Shown: positions 44,358 through 56,127 of the stretch, in pieces
Numbering within the stretch: position 1 is the stretch's first letter
How the letters are laid out: each line of letters opens with the position of its first letter
Assembly (NCBI GenBank): GCA_947396885.1
Contig: OX377204.1
Span: 45,929,139 to 45,993,138, forward strand
DNA from: Heligmosomoides polygyrus polygyrus
Lineage: Eukaryota; Nematoda; Chromadorea; Rhabditida; Heligmosomidae
Reading direction: 5' to 3'
Length of the DNA: 64,000 bases
Notes under the pieces: generated by a model
What the model was told of the DNA's origin: nothing
Databases searched by the model: none
Seen by the model: the letters and a program-made list of their open reading frames with translations, nothing else
Program-made: the position numbers and the translations under genes

Positions 44358-46067
44358 ATGCAGGCGACAGGTCGTTGTGACAGCCCGGCCTACGAAGACC
44401 CATGTCACATCGCATGGTGTATGACAGATCAAGTTTCTCGAGAAAGTGCTACGGCGTCCGCGGAAGCCGACGCGCACTCGCAGAGCCCGGCGAGTGTGAG
44501 AAGTATACGAGGGTCCCTGATGCGAGGACGGCATCGGGGGGCAGCTGAGCTAGTCCGAAAGTCCCGTAACGTAAGCAGGACCCGCGTGGCAACGCTGAAT
44601 GTGGGTACGTTGACGGGCCGCTCGTGCGAGTTGGTTGAAGCACTGAAGCGTAGAAGAATTGATTTCTGTGCGGTGCAGGAGGCGAGGTGGTCCTGCCGCA
44701 AGTCGAGGGACATAGGACGTGGCTTCAAGGCCGTTCTATGTGGAAGTCCCAGGACCACCAGTGGTGTCGGAATAATCGTCTCCGAACGATTTCGTGACTC
44801 GATTGTAAGCGTCGAGCGCTTTGACGATCGATTGATGAAGATCGTTGTCGCCGCGAAGGAGCGACTCTATCACTTCTTCTCTGCGTATGCTCCGCAGACT
44901 GGCTGCTCGGATCAAGCCAAGGAAGAGTTTTGGAGCCTGCTTGATGAGAAGACAGCAGAGGTACCGTCGAAAGATGTCATCATAGTCGCTGGTGACCTCA
45001 ACGGGCACGTCGGCGCGACGAAAGACGGGTACGGCTGTCATGGTGGGTTCGGTTACGGATCGCGTAACGCAGATGGTGAGCGTATCCTTGAATATGCGGA
45101 ATCGCACAACCTCACCATAGTGAACACCGTATTTCGCAAACGCGATTCCCACCTCATCTCGTTCTATAGCGGGAACACCAGGACTCAGATAGACTTTGTC
45201 CTTGTGAAGGATCGAGACCGAAGTCTTGTCACAGACGCGAAGGTCGTGCCGTATGAGACGGTCGCCCCACAGCATCGACCGCTGATCTGTACTTTAAAGA
45301 TCGCCCCTCCGAGGCTGAAGCAGGTCGAGCGATGCGGTGCTGCAAGAATCAAGTGGTGGCGAATGAAAGAGAAGGAAGCAGCTGTGATTTCTCGCGTGCG
45401 GTTACCGACAGTGACAACTGTCGACGAAACTTGGGAGAAGGCCACCGACGCGATTCGTCACGCTGCACGGTCGGAGCTCGGCATCACGAAGCCTGGACGA
45501 CGGAAGGTCGACAAGCAAGCCTGCCTGTGGACAGATGACGTGAAAGCCAAAGTTCGAGAGAAGAAGACGCTATATCACGTGTTTCTCGGCGAAAAGACAG
45601 CCGATAACTGGCGGAAGTACCAAGAAGCGAAGAAAGCTGCAAAGAAGGCCGTGGCTGTTGCAAAAGCCACTCATTATGGAGATGTCAACGAGAAGCTCGT
45701 GTCGCGCGATGGTGAGCGGTATCTGTACCGACTTGTTAAGACCCGCCATCGCCAAACCGAGGATATTGAAAAGTTCCTTGGCATCAATGATGAGAGCGGC
45801 CATCTTCTGACAGACCGCAAAAAGGCATTGAAGCGATGGCGTGACTACTTTGAGGAAATCTCTACGGTGGAATTTCCTCATCCAGCCATTCCTTCTGTGG
45901 TTTCTGTTCACGGTCCCGTTTACAAGATCACCGTGGAGGAAACAGAAGCGGCTCTGAAGAAGATGAAGCCCGGTAAGGGACAGGGCCGGATGATATGGCA
46001 GTCGATGTTTGGAAGTCGAAGCTCTGGTATCCTGCTGAGTGGTTGGCTGAGTTCTTCAACCAGGTAG
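44358..46067 (+). CDS. RTE endonuclease domain and linker
   Basis: A 569-codon frame. The apurinic/apyrimidinic-type endonuclease spans residues of about 75-315: ATLNVGTLTG, AVQEARW, HFFSAYAPQTG, VIIVAGDLNGHVG (catalytic Asp and Asn), TQIDFVLVKDRD and the terminal His in APQHRPLI. All key endonuclease residues appear present. A basic, helical linker follows (KAKVREKKTLYHVFLGEK, KKAAKKAVAVAKA), then the start of reverse transcriptase (VEETEAALKKMKPGKGQG). The frame is lost just after that, near 46,000, by a frameshift; the continuing sequence (AVDVWKSK, WLAEFFNQVVNN) is in another frame. The ATG at 44,358 is the first in the frame but the true start could be later. Confidence 0.85.
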   Translation: MQATGRCDSPAYEDPCHIAWCMTDQVSRESATASAEADAHSQSPASVRSIRGSLMRGRHRGAAELVRKSRNVSRTRVATLNVGTLTGRSCELVEALKRRRIDFCAVQEARWSCRKSRDIGRGFKAVLCGSPRTTSGVGIIVSERFRDSIVSVERFDDRLMKIVVAAKERLYHFFSAYAPQTGCSDQAKEEFWSLLDEKTAEVPSKDVIIVAGDLNGHVGATKDGYGCHGGFGYGSRNADGERILEYAESHNLTIVNTVFRKRDSHLISFYSGNTRTQIDFVLVKDRDRSLVTDAKVVPYETVAPQHRPLICTLKIAPPRLKQVERCGAARIKWWRMKEKEAAVISRVRLPTVTTVDETWEKATDAIRHAARSELGITKPGRRKVDKQACLWTDDVKAKVREKKTLYHVFLGEKTADNWRKYQEAKKAAKKAVAVAKATHYGDVNEKLVSRDGERYLYRLVKTRHRQTEDIEKFLGINDESGHLLTDRKKALKRWRDYFEEISTVEFPHPAIPSVVSVHGPVYKITVEETEAALKKMKPGKGQGRMIWQSMFGSRSSGILLSGWLSSSTR

Positions 46068-47350
46068 TCAACAACACTTCAACAAGGAGAAGAAAGTACC
46101 GGAGTGTTGGCACAACAGTACGATGATTCCGATTTGGAAGAAGAAGGGCAGTCCTGCGGACTGTTTCAGTTACCCTCCGATTCGCTTGCTTTCGCACAGC
46201 ATAAAGATCTTTAAGCGAATTGTCGATGGACGAATTCGGGACATTGTCCAGCTTTCCAGTAATCAGTGCGGCTTTGTGGCTGGCTGTGGCACCGTTGATG
46301 TGATACACGCAGCCCGCCTCCTGATAGAGAAGCATCGCGAGAAACAGATGCCGGTGCATATAGCCTTTCTCGACTTGGAGGCCTTCGACCGCGTACCGCG
46401 TGAGGTTATATAGTACGCCTTGCGAAAACACAACGTACCTGAGAATCTCATAGAGTGGGTGCGCATGCTCTACTCTTGCCCAAAGAGTAGAGTGCAAGTT
46501 ACAGCTGAAACCTCAATGGAGTTTCCCATCTCTGTTGAGGTGCACCAGGGTACTGCGCTTTCTCCACTCCTGTTTGTACGATTACGAGAGACCTTTAGAA
46601 GCCTGTCCCATGGACGTTGCTTTATGCTGATGACGTAATGCTCGCTAGCGAAGATAAGAGTGAACTCGAGCGGCAGGTGCAAGCTTGGTGCGACCGCCTG
46701 GCGATGTTCGGACTCAAATTGAGCGTCAAGAAGACCGAGTACCTAACGACTGACGTAAACGAGTCCGGTTTCATTAAGATTGGTGGCACTGAGCTTGCAC
46801 GTACTTCGGTGTTTAAATACCTGGGATCAGCAATAGCGTCTGACGAAGGTCTGTTGGTTGAAGTGAACTCACGCGTGAGCTTGGTCCAAGTGGCGTTCGC
46901 TGACTGGCGTGCTCTGCGATAGGAAGATCCCAGAGCACCTGAAGTCGAAGATTTACTGAGCCGTCGTGCGGCCGGTAGCGATGTACGGCGCTGAGTGTTG
47001 GCCTGCGACTAAGAAGTTGAAACGCGCCTCAGCGTCATGGAGACGAAGATGTTGCGCTGGACGGCTGGAGTCACCTGCATGGACCGCATTCGAAACGATG
47101 CTATTCGGCAGAAGTTCGGTGTCGCTCCGATAGCGGACAAGATACGGGAAGCTCGCTTACGATAGTACGGTCATGTTCTGCGTGGGAAAGAAGACAGCGT
47201 CCGCAAGATAGGCCTTGAAATGGAAGTGTCAGGAAAGAAGCCTCTAGGACGCCCGAAGCAGCGTTGGTCCGATACGTTACACACGGACATGAAAATAGCT
47301 GGTGTCCAACCTGATCAAGCGCAGGATCGGGAAGGGTGGCGTCGTAACAC
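46000..47350 (+). pseudogene. RTE reverse transcriptase and C-terminal region, frameshifted
   Basis: Blocks in order: IPIWKKKG and NQCGFVAG with FLDLEAFDRVPRE (46,123-46,413), then NLIEWVRMLY and HQGTALSPLLF, the catalytic LLYADDVMLAS (46,617-46,670), KTEYLTTD and FKYLGSAI, and later VVRPVAMYGAE, CMDRIRNDAIRQKF and the terminal GRPKQRWSDTL. The blocks lie in at least three frames with in-frame stops, so the enzyme is not translatable as one protein. The catalytic YADD is intact. Confidence 0.85.
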
Positions 47351-47399
47351 CTGAAGAGCGGACCCCGCGACGAAGCGGGACAAACGCTGAAGAAGAAGA

Positions 47400-47700
47400 A
47401 TTGGTCTTGTGATGAGGGCACGTGCATGTGCAATCACCATCACCACTCACCACCTATATATAGAAGAGTTTGTCCGTCACAATAGCGAGAGCGGTCGAGT
47501 AATTTAACCTAAGTGAGATACGCGTCATCATATACAGCGAGGGCAAAATTTGCTACTGGACGTGGGATGTTCTTGCAGCAGGGGAAGCGTAGTCCTTTAC
47601 TGCTTAACACAACAGCACCTACGTGCGCTTCTGAGCGTCCAAATTCAGAAGCCGTGCCGCCGACTTCGTATCATTAGCATGAGAAGGCCATTAAAGACGC
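47400..47700. other. Spacer without a gene
   Basis: A short unassigned stretch after the RTE tail, with a CACCATCACCACTCACCACC run. Confidence 0.3.
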
Positions 47701-47810
47701 AAGAGTAGAACGGGGACTTTGAGGGAGAGAACCGACAGCGACCAGGGAGGAGGGACCTGGAGGAGGCATTGGAATGGGAGGGACGATAGGGGAACAATGA
47801 AGCAGGCCAG

Positions 47811-47970
47811 AGGCTGGATTCATCAACAATTAAACCGTGGGTATGCGGGTGATAAGGGGTAGAGACAAGATAAGAGTCAGGCAGAGATAAGGCAAGAGTC
47901 AGAGACGCAGGCTTCATTGTGGGTATCTCTTCCCCTTATACCCGCGGGTAGTCATTGATGAATCCGGCCC
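47811..47970. mobile_element. GGGCCGGATTC-terminus MITE, divergent core, with CAG duplication
   Basis: The ends AGGCTGGATTCATCAA and TTGATGAATCCGGCCC are flanked by CAG at 47,808-47,810 and 47,971-47,973. The interior (GTGGGTATGCGGGTG and its partner CACCCGC...-like TATACCCGCGGGT) is unrelated to the 166-bp family, so only the ends are shared. Confidence 0.75.
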
Positions 47971-48319
47971 CAGGGGGTGACACCAAGAAGGGTTTAGGCA
48001 ATAAGAAAGGACCAGTAGGGAGTTACCAATCAGGGGAGGGGCAGTAAGAAGGATCAGCAAGGGGACCCATTACGGAGGGAGACGTGATTTAGGGGAGACG
48101 TGATTTAGAAGATGTGACACCGATTTTGCGCAATGTGCGTTGGCACGCAGTCGTCGTGTCGTGAACGGGGGAGGGCTGCTTAATTGGGGAGAGTAGTAAG
48201 GAGAATCTCGAGGGGGAGGGATCTACCTGAAAGAATGGACCTGGAGGCGGGACCAGGACGGAGAACCAACAAGAAAGGAGCCGTAAGGGAATTCATACGG
48301 GGAACAAGGAATCTGTCAT

Positions 48320-48529
48320 ATGCATAGCCTCTTCGTGCTCGACACAGCGGCGACTGCGCTCGTTTCTGAGCTTCTGGATTCGGAAGGCGGGTCTTCTGAG
48401 TTTATTTATCCAGAAGACGGCCCCCTACGTCGCGCAACAAGCGTTCTGAATCGTGTCACCGACGTCTGCCGTGAGCATGTTAGGACCACTAAGGGGGTGG
48501 TGGAGAAGGGCAGTAAGGGGGACCTCTAG
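48320..48529 (+). CDS. Possible exon, unrecognised
   Basis: Within GA-rich repeats, one plus frame has coding-like composition (HSLFVLDTAATALVSELLDS, then PEDGPLRRATSVLNRVTDVC), preceded by an AG-type acceptor near 48,326 (CATATGCATAG). It may be an isolated exon or a captured fragment. No family is assigned. Confidence 0.25.
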   Translation: MHSLFVLDTAATALVSELLDSEGGSSEFIYPEDGPLRRATSVLNRVTDVCREHVRTTKGVVEKGSKGDL

Positions 48530-48879
48530 GGTGAACCAGAAGAGCGACCAGGAAGGAAAGCAGCAACCTGGAGGAGGGACCAGGACAGAGAAACCAGAAA
48601 GAAGAGACCAGTAGAGGGTCAGTAGCGGAAACAAAGAAGTGGGTCAGGAGTTGGGACCAGGAAAGTGGGGACTAAAGAGGGAGAGGGAAGACCAGTAAAG
48701 GCGGGCGAGCAATTAGATCCAGTAAGAAGAAGCGAGTGAGGGTAAACCTGGCTTCGGAAGACATGCCAACGATATCTGGAAACGCTAGCTGCTGAGCATG
48801 AGAACTGTTGTGGAGGAGCAACCTGTGGGACAGAAGTACTGCGCAGCACAAACCTAGGACGTTACTGGCGGGCTTAGTG

Positions 48880-50110
48880 CCGATAAAATACGCACCATGT
48901 CCTGGGTGCTAAGGAATTTTATGTTTTACAAAAATTAGTTTCCACAGGTCAGTGATGCTGCAAAGTCGCGCGAAGCGCGCAAGTGCTTCTACACGCCGTT
49001 AGTCATCGAAATGGCTTTGCTCAGTCCACCATAGGTGGGGAACACACCAGAGCTGCATAACATTTTATTTTCCCATAACATAAAACGTTGTATAGGGTTT
49101 TCCTATATCGTTTCACTACTGGCTATATCGCCAAGGGTAGCGACGAGACCGTCAAGAATTGGACCGGCTGCCTCACAATACCCGGGCAGTCGTCGTCTCG
49201 GGACCACTTGCTCCGTCAGCTTGCCAGACGATGGAATGCGCTCGGTGGTGAGGCCGCCTTTGGAGTTTTTAGTTTTCTTTAGGAATTTTTCCAGTTTAGA
49301 TCGTTTTACCGTGTTCATTACGTGTTTCCTTCGTATACCCGTGTTCCTCATGCTTATCTACACATCTTTTTTGTTTATCCACCGTTTTTCCGCGTTACTC
49401 AGCAATAAAGAAAAAAGATTTAAGGTACAAAAATAGTCGAAAAATATTAAGAAAATATTGCAACAAAAGACGCAAAAAATTCGGCAAGAAACGTGAATCT
49501 GGAGAGCGAATTGCGAAACGGCACGAGAAACAAACAGCAACAAATGGAAAACAGCGAAGAAACAAAATGTGTACAACTAGCACGAGAAAAAGCGATACAC
49601 GAAGGATCGTAAAATTAACACGACAAATCGCCTAAAATTTGAAAAGAAACATTTAAAAAACGCTCCTCCGACGGTGCCTCTACCGAGTGCACCCTGCCGT
49701 TTGACGAACTGAACTGCAAGTGTTCCAGCAACGACCGCTTGGGTATTCGCCCAACTCTTGACGGAAAACTCACCGCTACCCTTGGCGGTTCACGCCTATG
49801 TTAAACTTCGACGACGCTGTTGTCGGCAACGTCGGCGGCAGTCTTGGGCGGGTTCTACGTATTGCGATGTTATATCGTTGCTATTATATCCGGTGTCGCA
49901 GAGTCCACCGCTGTAAATCCAATGATAGAGCGAATCACGTCTTCGACTTTATTAAAAGTGTTCTTGATCATCTTGAAGTGTAGTGTATTTACTGAATCTC
50001 GGCTAATCTAGGCAACCGACTTACTTCCCACTCTGAGGAATTTATACGATGATTTTCGCTATCTGAGATGTGACAGGGCATACAGAAGCGGTTGTGGTGT
50101 ACTCATTCTT
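48880..50110. other. Region without a recognised gene
   Basis: Open frames at 49,035-49,436 (plus), 49,103-49,351 (minus) and 49,798-50,011 (plus) show hydrophobic or basic stretches but no recognisable domains. Confidence 0.3.
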
Positions 50111-50117
50111 GTGAGGC

Positions 50118-50330
50118 TTGGTATTTCTTTTGAGCTATTCTGGAGAAACGCGTTGGTCGGACTTCTTCGTGAAAGCCCTGAACGACCGATATGACGCTCT
50201 TCGTGTCCCTCGAGCGAGGAGGATCCATTGGACCACTCTGGCACGCGACAGGGACGAATGGAGACGCTGTTGGCGCCCGCTCGAGCAAGTCGATGATCAA
50301 CGGGACGACAGGTGATACAGGTGATTCTGG
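50118..50330 (+). mobile_element. RTE 3' fragment (GAT-tail subfamily)
   Basis: The frame reads [20 protein letters not shown] and [12 protein letters not shown] with [14 protein letters not shown] at the end, matching the C-terminus at 15,305-15,440, then a GTGATACAGGTGAT tail. Only the last 60 or so codons are present. Confidence 0.8.
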
Positions 50331-50479
50331 AGAAAATCTGTTCCAGATGGTCTCAAGATATTGTGCTGCGATTTAAAACAACTGAAACTACATTAAGACT
50401 TGTTGCAGATTACAGGACTCCCAGCGCTTCTATATAGAGAACAATTCAGCTGATTAAGGTAATTAGTGATGTCTGTCCT

Positions 50480-52905
50480 GCAAGTCACAGTGCATTATTT
50501 TGGGTGACTTCAATCTTCCCGATATAGAGTGGTCGAAACCATACCCCTTAGTGGCTCTACGACTTCGAGATGCTCTGTGAATATGTGTAAATCATACAAA
50601 CTCCACCACAACGTTTTGACACCTGCCCATTGTAGATATGTGTTTGACTTAATACTCAGTAATCATCCTGGTCTCGTTAAAGAAATTGTCTTTAAACCAC
50701 CAATAGGATCTAGTGACTGTTTGAGCAACACGTTCAAGCTTGAGCGTTTTGTAAGATAAGCATCATACCGATTAAGGAGAGCACTTAATAAAGCCAATTA
50801 CAACCGCATCGCTCAGTATTTGCTGTCCCTAGATTCGAGAACACTGCTAGAGGAACATTCTAACGTCAATGACAAATACGATTTTTTTTGCCGTTTTTCA
50901 CAGATGCATTGAAGAGTTCGTTCCTAGTGGAAAGGTACCCTTAAACTTTAGCAACCTTCGTTCTCATCTGGTCAGCCTTTTGAGCAGAAACAAAAAGCGT
51001 GGCTGATGTACGAACAGCACCCATCATTACATCACTTCCATGGTTTCAAAAAGTTAAGAGGCGATTTGGTCGACGTTTGGATAGGTATAGTAGATATGTT
51101 GAAAGAAAAATTCTTGGAGGTTCTAAGCAAAAATCATTTTATAAATTGTTAAATGCCATACTAAAGCGTCCTGAGAGAATACACTCCTTGAAAGACGATA
51201 AGGAAACTCAGCATTAAGGACTTTGAGAAGGCCTGCATGCTTGCTGAGCACTTTCGGAAATCTTTTTCGGATTGCTCGGTAACTATAGACTCTCCTACTG
51301 TTGTTGTTACTCCTCCCAATGTAGAAGACACGGTCTGGTTTTATAAAGAAGAGATCTACAATGTATTACCTGCTTTAGCTAGCTCGTATGCCATTTCTCT
51401 AGATGAAATTAGATGAAATACCGTCATATTTCATCCCGAAAGTTGCTATTGCAATCTCGTACCTCCTTAAACATATATTTAATGCTAGCTACATGCAAGG
51501 TGAAGTACCAATTTGATGGAACTCGTTACACCGATCCCTAGAATGTGCCTTATCATTTAGCTTCCAATTACCGGGCTATCAGTATTACTTCTGTATTTGC
51601 CAGAGTGTTTGGGAAAAAGTTGAAATCTGCTCTTGTGTTCCACCTAGATTTGAATTGTCTATTTCCCAATGAGTAGCATGGGTTTTGAGCAGGGAGATCA
51701 ACTGAAACCTTAATGTTGTCAGCGTTGAATAATTGGACACAATCCATCGGACGGACTTAGGAGTTCATCGCAGAATATCCAAGTAGATAAAACATTTTGT
51801 ATTCGATAGGCCATTTCAAGTACGAGTAAATGAATTAATCTCAGAATCTTTTCCAGTAACTAGTGGTGTTCCTCAGGGAGGCGTTTTGTCACCAGTTCTG
51901 TTCACTATCTATACTGCTGAAATTCCTTCCTTGATTAGTCACTATGGTGTTGCCTGCAAAATGTTTGCAGATGACATAAAAATTTATAAGAAGGTTAGAG
52001 CGAGAAAGACAATGTTGCTCTTCAATCTGCAATAAACACGATTGCAGATTCGTCAGCGAAATAGAACCTTCCACTATCAGTGCAAAAATCCCAAGTTTTC
52101 CACCTTGGGCAGCAGATTAACAGAAAGAGTTATCATCATAATGGGATGCAGCTCAGTAGCCAAACTACTATGCGTCACTTAGGATTTGTATTTGACACAA
52201 ATTTTTCATTCCGGGAACACTGTGAACTTACAACTAAGAAAGCTGATCGTGTTGTGCGCTCTATATTTAGTGCTCGCCTATATGCCATATGTTAGGCCGA
52301 TATTAGAGTATGGCACGACTGTATTCAGTCGCAAGCAAACAAGAAATCACCAAGCTAGAATCTGTTCAAAATAGCTTCACAAGAAAGCTTTGGATAAGAC
52401 TTCATAGTTTTGATTACACCACCCGAAATATCCACTCGAAATGAAATCTATAGCCTGCGTACTCTTTCGTTTCGCAAGAAAAGAAACGACTTAGTCATGA
52501 TTTATAAGATGGTGAACGGTTTGAATAACCTTTCGCTCCAGTAGTTTTACTCTGTCTTTCCATCTAACAGTGGAAGCTAACTGTTCTTAGAGCAAAATGT
52601 AATACCAGAGCAGCTTTTTTCACTAATCGTGCTGGCAGCGAGATCTTGAAGTTCTCGAAGAATATTCTCTAGCTAGCACCATAAGGCAATTCTGAACACA
52701 AGTTGAGCAGCATCTCCAAGAGAATTCCCATTTGCTTACTGCCTTTCTAGACTTGTTGATTTCTATGCCTTTTGTAGGACTGAAATCTAGGACTTCATTT
52801 ACTACACCTTTTGTTGGTTTGTATTTGTTTTTTGCTTATGTTATGTTTGTTTCTTATTACCTACGTGGTTATCCACGTACAGATAAATAAATAAGCAAAT
52901 AAAAA
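50480..52905 (+). mobile_element. CR1-like LINE, decayed
   Basis: Endonuclease piece ILGDFNLPDIEW near 50,490 and GSSDC-like block near 50,710, followed by reverse transcriptase blocks: DEIPSYF and PKVAIAISYLLKHIFNASYM (51,420), GVPQGGVLSPVLFTIYTAEI (51,865), CKMFADDIKIYKKV (51,957), MRHLGFVFDTNFSF (52,170). The 3' end has ACGTGGTTATCCACGT and an AAATAAATAAG-type tail near 52,890. Many stops and frameshifts; not functional. A sibling fragment lies at 20,170-20,564 and 23,670-23,960. Confidence 0.75.
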
Positions 52906-53727
52906 GTTCTTAGTCGCGATCATGGTGACTTCCCCCCCACCGTTACCTATTTACGCCGATTTGGAAATAAACGATAAAAACACGTAGTAACCGATTTAGA
53001 GTTTGAATAGGATGCAATCCTAGTTGATGGTGGTCTCTCTTAAACTACAAGAAATGAAAATGGAAATGGAAATGTGCTAAGCGTTGAAATATACTGAATT
53101 TGCGCATTTCTTAGAAAGCAACTGCACTAGCGAGATGAAAATAAAAATGCAGAAAACATGAGAATAAATAACATTTGTGAGCTAGATCGGGAGATTGAAA
53201 TTAATCAGGACATGTAGTACATTGTCTTGCCTGTGTCTAAAACGTTGACTAGTGTTTCTTCACCTGTTTTTGTTTTATTTTACTAATGTTATCTTTTTTA
53301 GCTGCTTGATGATGATCTGTTTTCGGTGTAAGGGCGTCCTCCATTACTGGATTTACACCGTGAAGGTTTATCTCTCTCGACCATGATCTCGGAAACAGAG
53401 AACATCTGGGCAACCAGGTTGGGGTAGTTTTTTTTTACATGTTGACCATTTATTATTTCGTTATGTTGGGAAATCGTTTAAAAGCGGCTACCTCCAAATA
53501 GGATTGCCCTGAATAAGAATCAATTTTATATGTAATTTCCGGCCTAAGCTCCTCCATAGCGTTTGATCTAAATTCTTCCCGAACAGCAACAATTTCTTCC
53601 ACGCACATTTGGTTATGTAGTTCGGGTCTCTGAACGAATTGCGCGGTCTATGCTGAAGTTCCTCCCTTATTCACCACAATCACCAAGCGTAATGAAGGGT
53701 TATGTATGACCGGATCTAACTAGAAGA
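52906..53727. other. Region without a gene
   Basis: AT-rich, no supported open frame. Confidence 0.3.
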
Positions 53728-54178
53728 CTATCTCAACGGTAGATCGGAACGGCCCAAGTGTTGGATATGGGCAGAACCGCTTCTTTCTGCGAAACAACAA
53801 AATGCAAATATCTCGGCCACAATACAATTCTGCGCAGAGTTAGGGACGACGGACGATGGAACCTATGCCGTTAGCGGCGTTAGCCGCTTTGTCAGCACGC
53901 GGAGGGCTGGCTCAATTTGGCTGGAAACAGCGATCATTGGGATTACGCCGCCCCTTTACCCATTACGCCACCACCGCTTGCTCGTCATCGCTGTAAAAAG
54001 GAGCGGCGTAATGCCCATGATAGCTGTTTCTAGCCAACATGAGCCCGCCCTTTGCGCGTGGGCAGAGCGTTAACGCCGCCGTCGGCACAGCTCCCGTCGT
54101 CCCTACTCTGCGCAGAGTTCTACTGGGATCGAGATATTTGCATTTTTTTGTTGTTGCTTCCCTCTTATATGGTGCTCG
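53728..54178. mobile_element. Palindromic element, short relative of the 24,328 foldback
   Basis: The left arm CTATCTCAACGGTAGATCGG, ATGGGCAGAACCGC and TCTGCGCAGAGTT match the ends of 24,328-28,250. The right arm carries the reversed CTCTGCGCAGAGTT and GATCGAGATATTTGCA. The centre is itself palindromic (GGGCGGCGTAAT-type words and GCTGTTTC/GAAACAGC). No coding capacity and no pol III boxes recognised. Confidence 0.6.
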
Positions 54179-54179
54179 A

Positions 54180-55300
54180 AAGTGATTTTTCTCATCCAAC
54201 CAGAGTCACGCCATAGCTATACTGAGTGCCTAACCGACCTCTGCACCGTTATACCACGATCAATTTAATTGCGTAAATTATATTAATTTAAATTACTTAT
54301 TACTGTGATTCTTATGTCATTGCCATTCTTTGGGTCGGGCTCCCTGTATATGAGCTGCAAAACACTTAAAAATAACGAAGTTGCAGAGCATAGTGATGCT
54401 ACGCTCGTTTCACATTGTTGTTTCCTCGTTAGGTTTCCAGTGTTGTGCAGGATTGCTTTGTTTGTCACTTCCCTGTTTTATGAGAGCACTAGGATGCAGT
54501 TATAAATAAATAAACAAATAATCGTAGATATAAAGTTCACCGATATCGCCCCTTTGTCGTTTTGACGTTAACGTGTGAAAACGTGTGGGGCACGTAGGTT
54601 ATACCAGTCCAGCATAACTGGCATCATGGTGTTTGCGTCCAATGGTGCATACCATACCTGTAGCGAACGTTTGAAACGTTCTCCAAAATCCACTCGGTGT
54701 CTAAACGAAGCAAGCCCTCTTTTGTGATGATTTTTCTGGCATCTTTTTCGGCGCAAAAGGCTTGGAGGGTATACCTTGTACGACCGTCCAATGCAATATT
54801 TGTGTTATACAAAATTAACATTTCTATGGAAGACCGGTGTGTTCTGCCTCTTTGATGAACTATGCTAGGTCATTTCTGATATAATTAGACACTCATGTGC
54901 CCTCTTACCAAGTCCAAGCACCCGTTGAGTTGGGCTACGTAAACTAAAGCGAAAACGGATTAGATTCAGAAGCGCGCAACTTGGGTTGGAGCATAGTTTC
55001 CCTCGTTCGAGCGCTTAACAATGACCATGGGACACGCATGTCTCCAGGGGAATGCGCAGCTTAGTTTTGCCGTCTTCGAGCGCAGAACCAGGATAGATAA
55101 GGAACTCCAGGGTGTGGTTCGTCCAGGCTGATCTGCTAAAACTGCTCTCGTCGCTCAGCGGGAGTGCGCATCGATCGAATGTTCACGTGGACGCCGATGC
55201 AATCAACGTGTGCGGCGTGCCGAACCTAGAAAAAGTGCGCTTCAGCTCCAATTGCGCGCCTGCGTCTAGTCCGGCTTTGTTTCGGTTGCTTTAGTAATTC
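54180..55300. other. Region without a recognised gene
   Basis: It contains a tail-like TAAATAAATAAACAAATAA near 54,502 and weak frames. A 60-codon plus frame at 55,112-55,294 has no domain. Confidence 0.25.
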
Positions 55301-55307
55301 CTGTAGT

Positions 55308-55583
55308 ATGAGGCGACTCCACCCGAGTCAATTTGTGTCCCTTTTCCTTATTATAGTCCTATACTGCAACGGAGTCCATGGCACTGGGAAGCATTTCGAT
55401 GCTATGCGACTTCGATGCCGCACTCCCTTCCGCCGTGGATTTCTTCAGCGCACACCTCACATTAGGTTAGCATGTTGCGCTTTACTTAGCGTATTCTACC
55501 CCAGCTGCACGACCCGCCGGAATGTGAAACTATTGCAACAAAAAGAAGTAGGAAAGGTTATCACCACAACAGTGCACCCCTAA
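55308..55583 (+). CDS. Possible small secreted protein
   Basis: A 91-codon frame starting at the ATG at 55,308. The N-terminus (MRRLHPSQFVSLFLIIVLYC then NGVHG) has the form of a signal peptide: basic start, hydrophobic core, small residues at a plausible cleavage site. The rest is basic with five or so Cys and no recognised domain. No introns, promoter or homologue seen, so this could be chance. Confidence 0.25.
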   Translation: MRRLHPSQFVSLFLIIVLYCNGVHGTGKHFDAMRLRCRTPFRRGFLQRTPHIRLACCALLSVFYPSCTTRRNVKLLQQKEVGKVITTTVHP

Positions 55584-55589
55584 CACGCA

Positions 55590-56124
55590 CTGCGCAAGCA
55601 TTTCTTCGTGAACTAACTTTGCGCCCAAACACAAGATAGTTGCGGTTCATGGAAACCAATATACGGGGTTCAACCAACTCCATATCCGGATCCTTGCTGC
55701 TCCATATATGAGCGTCATTAGAGTTGTGCGGTAAATTGATCTGGAACACAAATACCTCGTCTTCACGTTTAGAAGCAACGCTGCATCAACGAACCGTGTT
55801 CATAGCAACTGCTGAATTAGAGTCTCCGACACCTATCTCCCATTTATTATCAATCTAATCTAATCTAATCTGTCATCTATAATGTTTATCGTTAGCAGAC
55901 TGGCATGCGGTTCTGGCATTGACCAATGCCGGCTTCATCGACAAATTCGACCTCGCACACATCGTTTTCCACCTGCTGCCGATCGACTCAGATTGGAGAG
56001 AATCCTGTTGCTAGCTCGCAATGGCTCGCTCTCCGGAGAGAAAATCGTGCCGACCTGAAAAATGTGGCACCAATCTCGTACCACAACCAGTACTCGGCAG
56101 CAACGACGATACGATGGTTACAAC
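55590..56124. other. Region without a recognised gene
   Basis: Includes a short TCTAATCTAATCTAATC tandem repeat near 55,855. No supported gene. Confidence 0.3.
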
Positions 56125-56127
56125 CAG

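Larger units (their letters stand above)
44290..47399 (+). mobile_element. RTE-clade non-LTR retrotransposon, nearly full length
   Basis: It starts with a short 5' region containing a tandem CCACGTGGTGCCACTGGAAA-type repeat, encodes one large endonuclease-reverse transcriptase polyprotein, and ends with GCGGGACAAACGCTGAAGAA plus a short GAA tail. Fragments of the same subfamily lie at 7,596-7,950, 29,650-30,075 and, reversed, 56,520-57,250. Target-site duplications were not identified. Confidence 0.85.
47700..48880. repeat. GA-rich degenerate repeat region
   Basis: Strongly purine-biased plus strand with recurring words such as GGACCAG, GGAGGGACC and AGAAAC(C)AG at irregular spacing. Minus-strand frames here read Ser/Leu/Pro-rich low-complexity peptides and are not counted as genes. 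A MITE copy sits at 47,811-47,970. Confidence 0.5.

Noticed and set aside
44736..45275. 179-codon minus frame
   Set aside because: Shadow of the RTE endonuclease, whose motifs are all on the plus strand.
48425..48849. Ser/Leu/Pro-rich minus frames
   Set aside because: Low-complexity translation of GA-rich degenerate repeats.
49640..49800. Possible envelope-like glycoprotein remnant (ECTLPFDELNCKC)
   Set aside because: A single short Cys-containing stretch with a stop soon after; not enough to assign a retroelement envelope.
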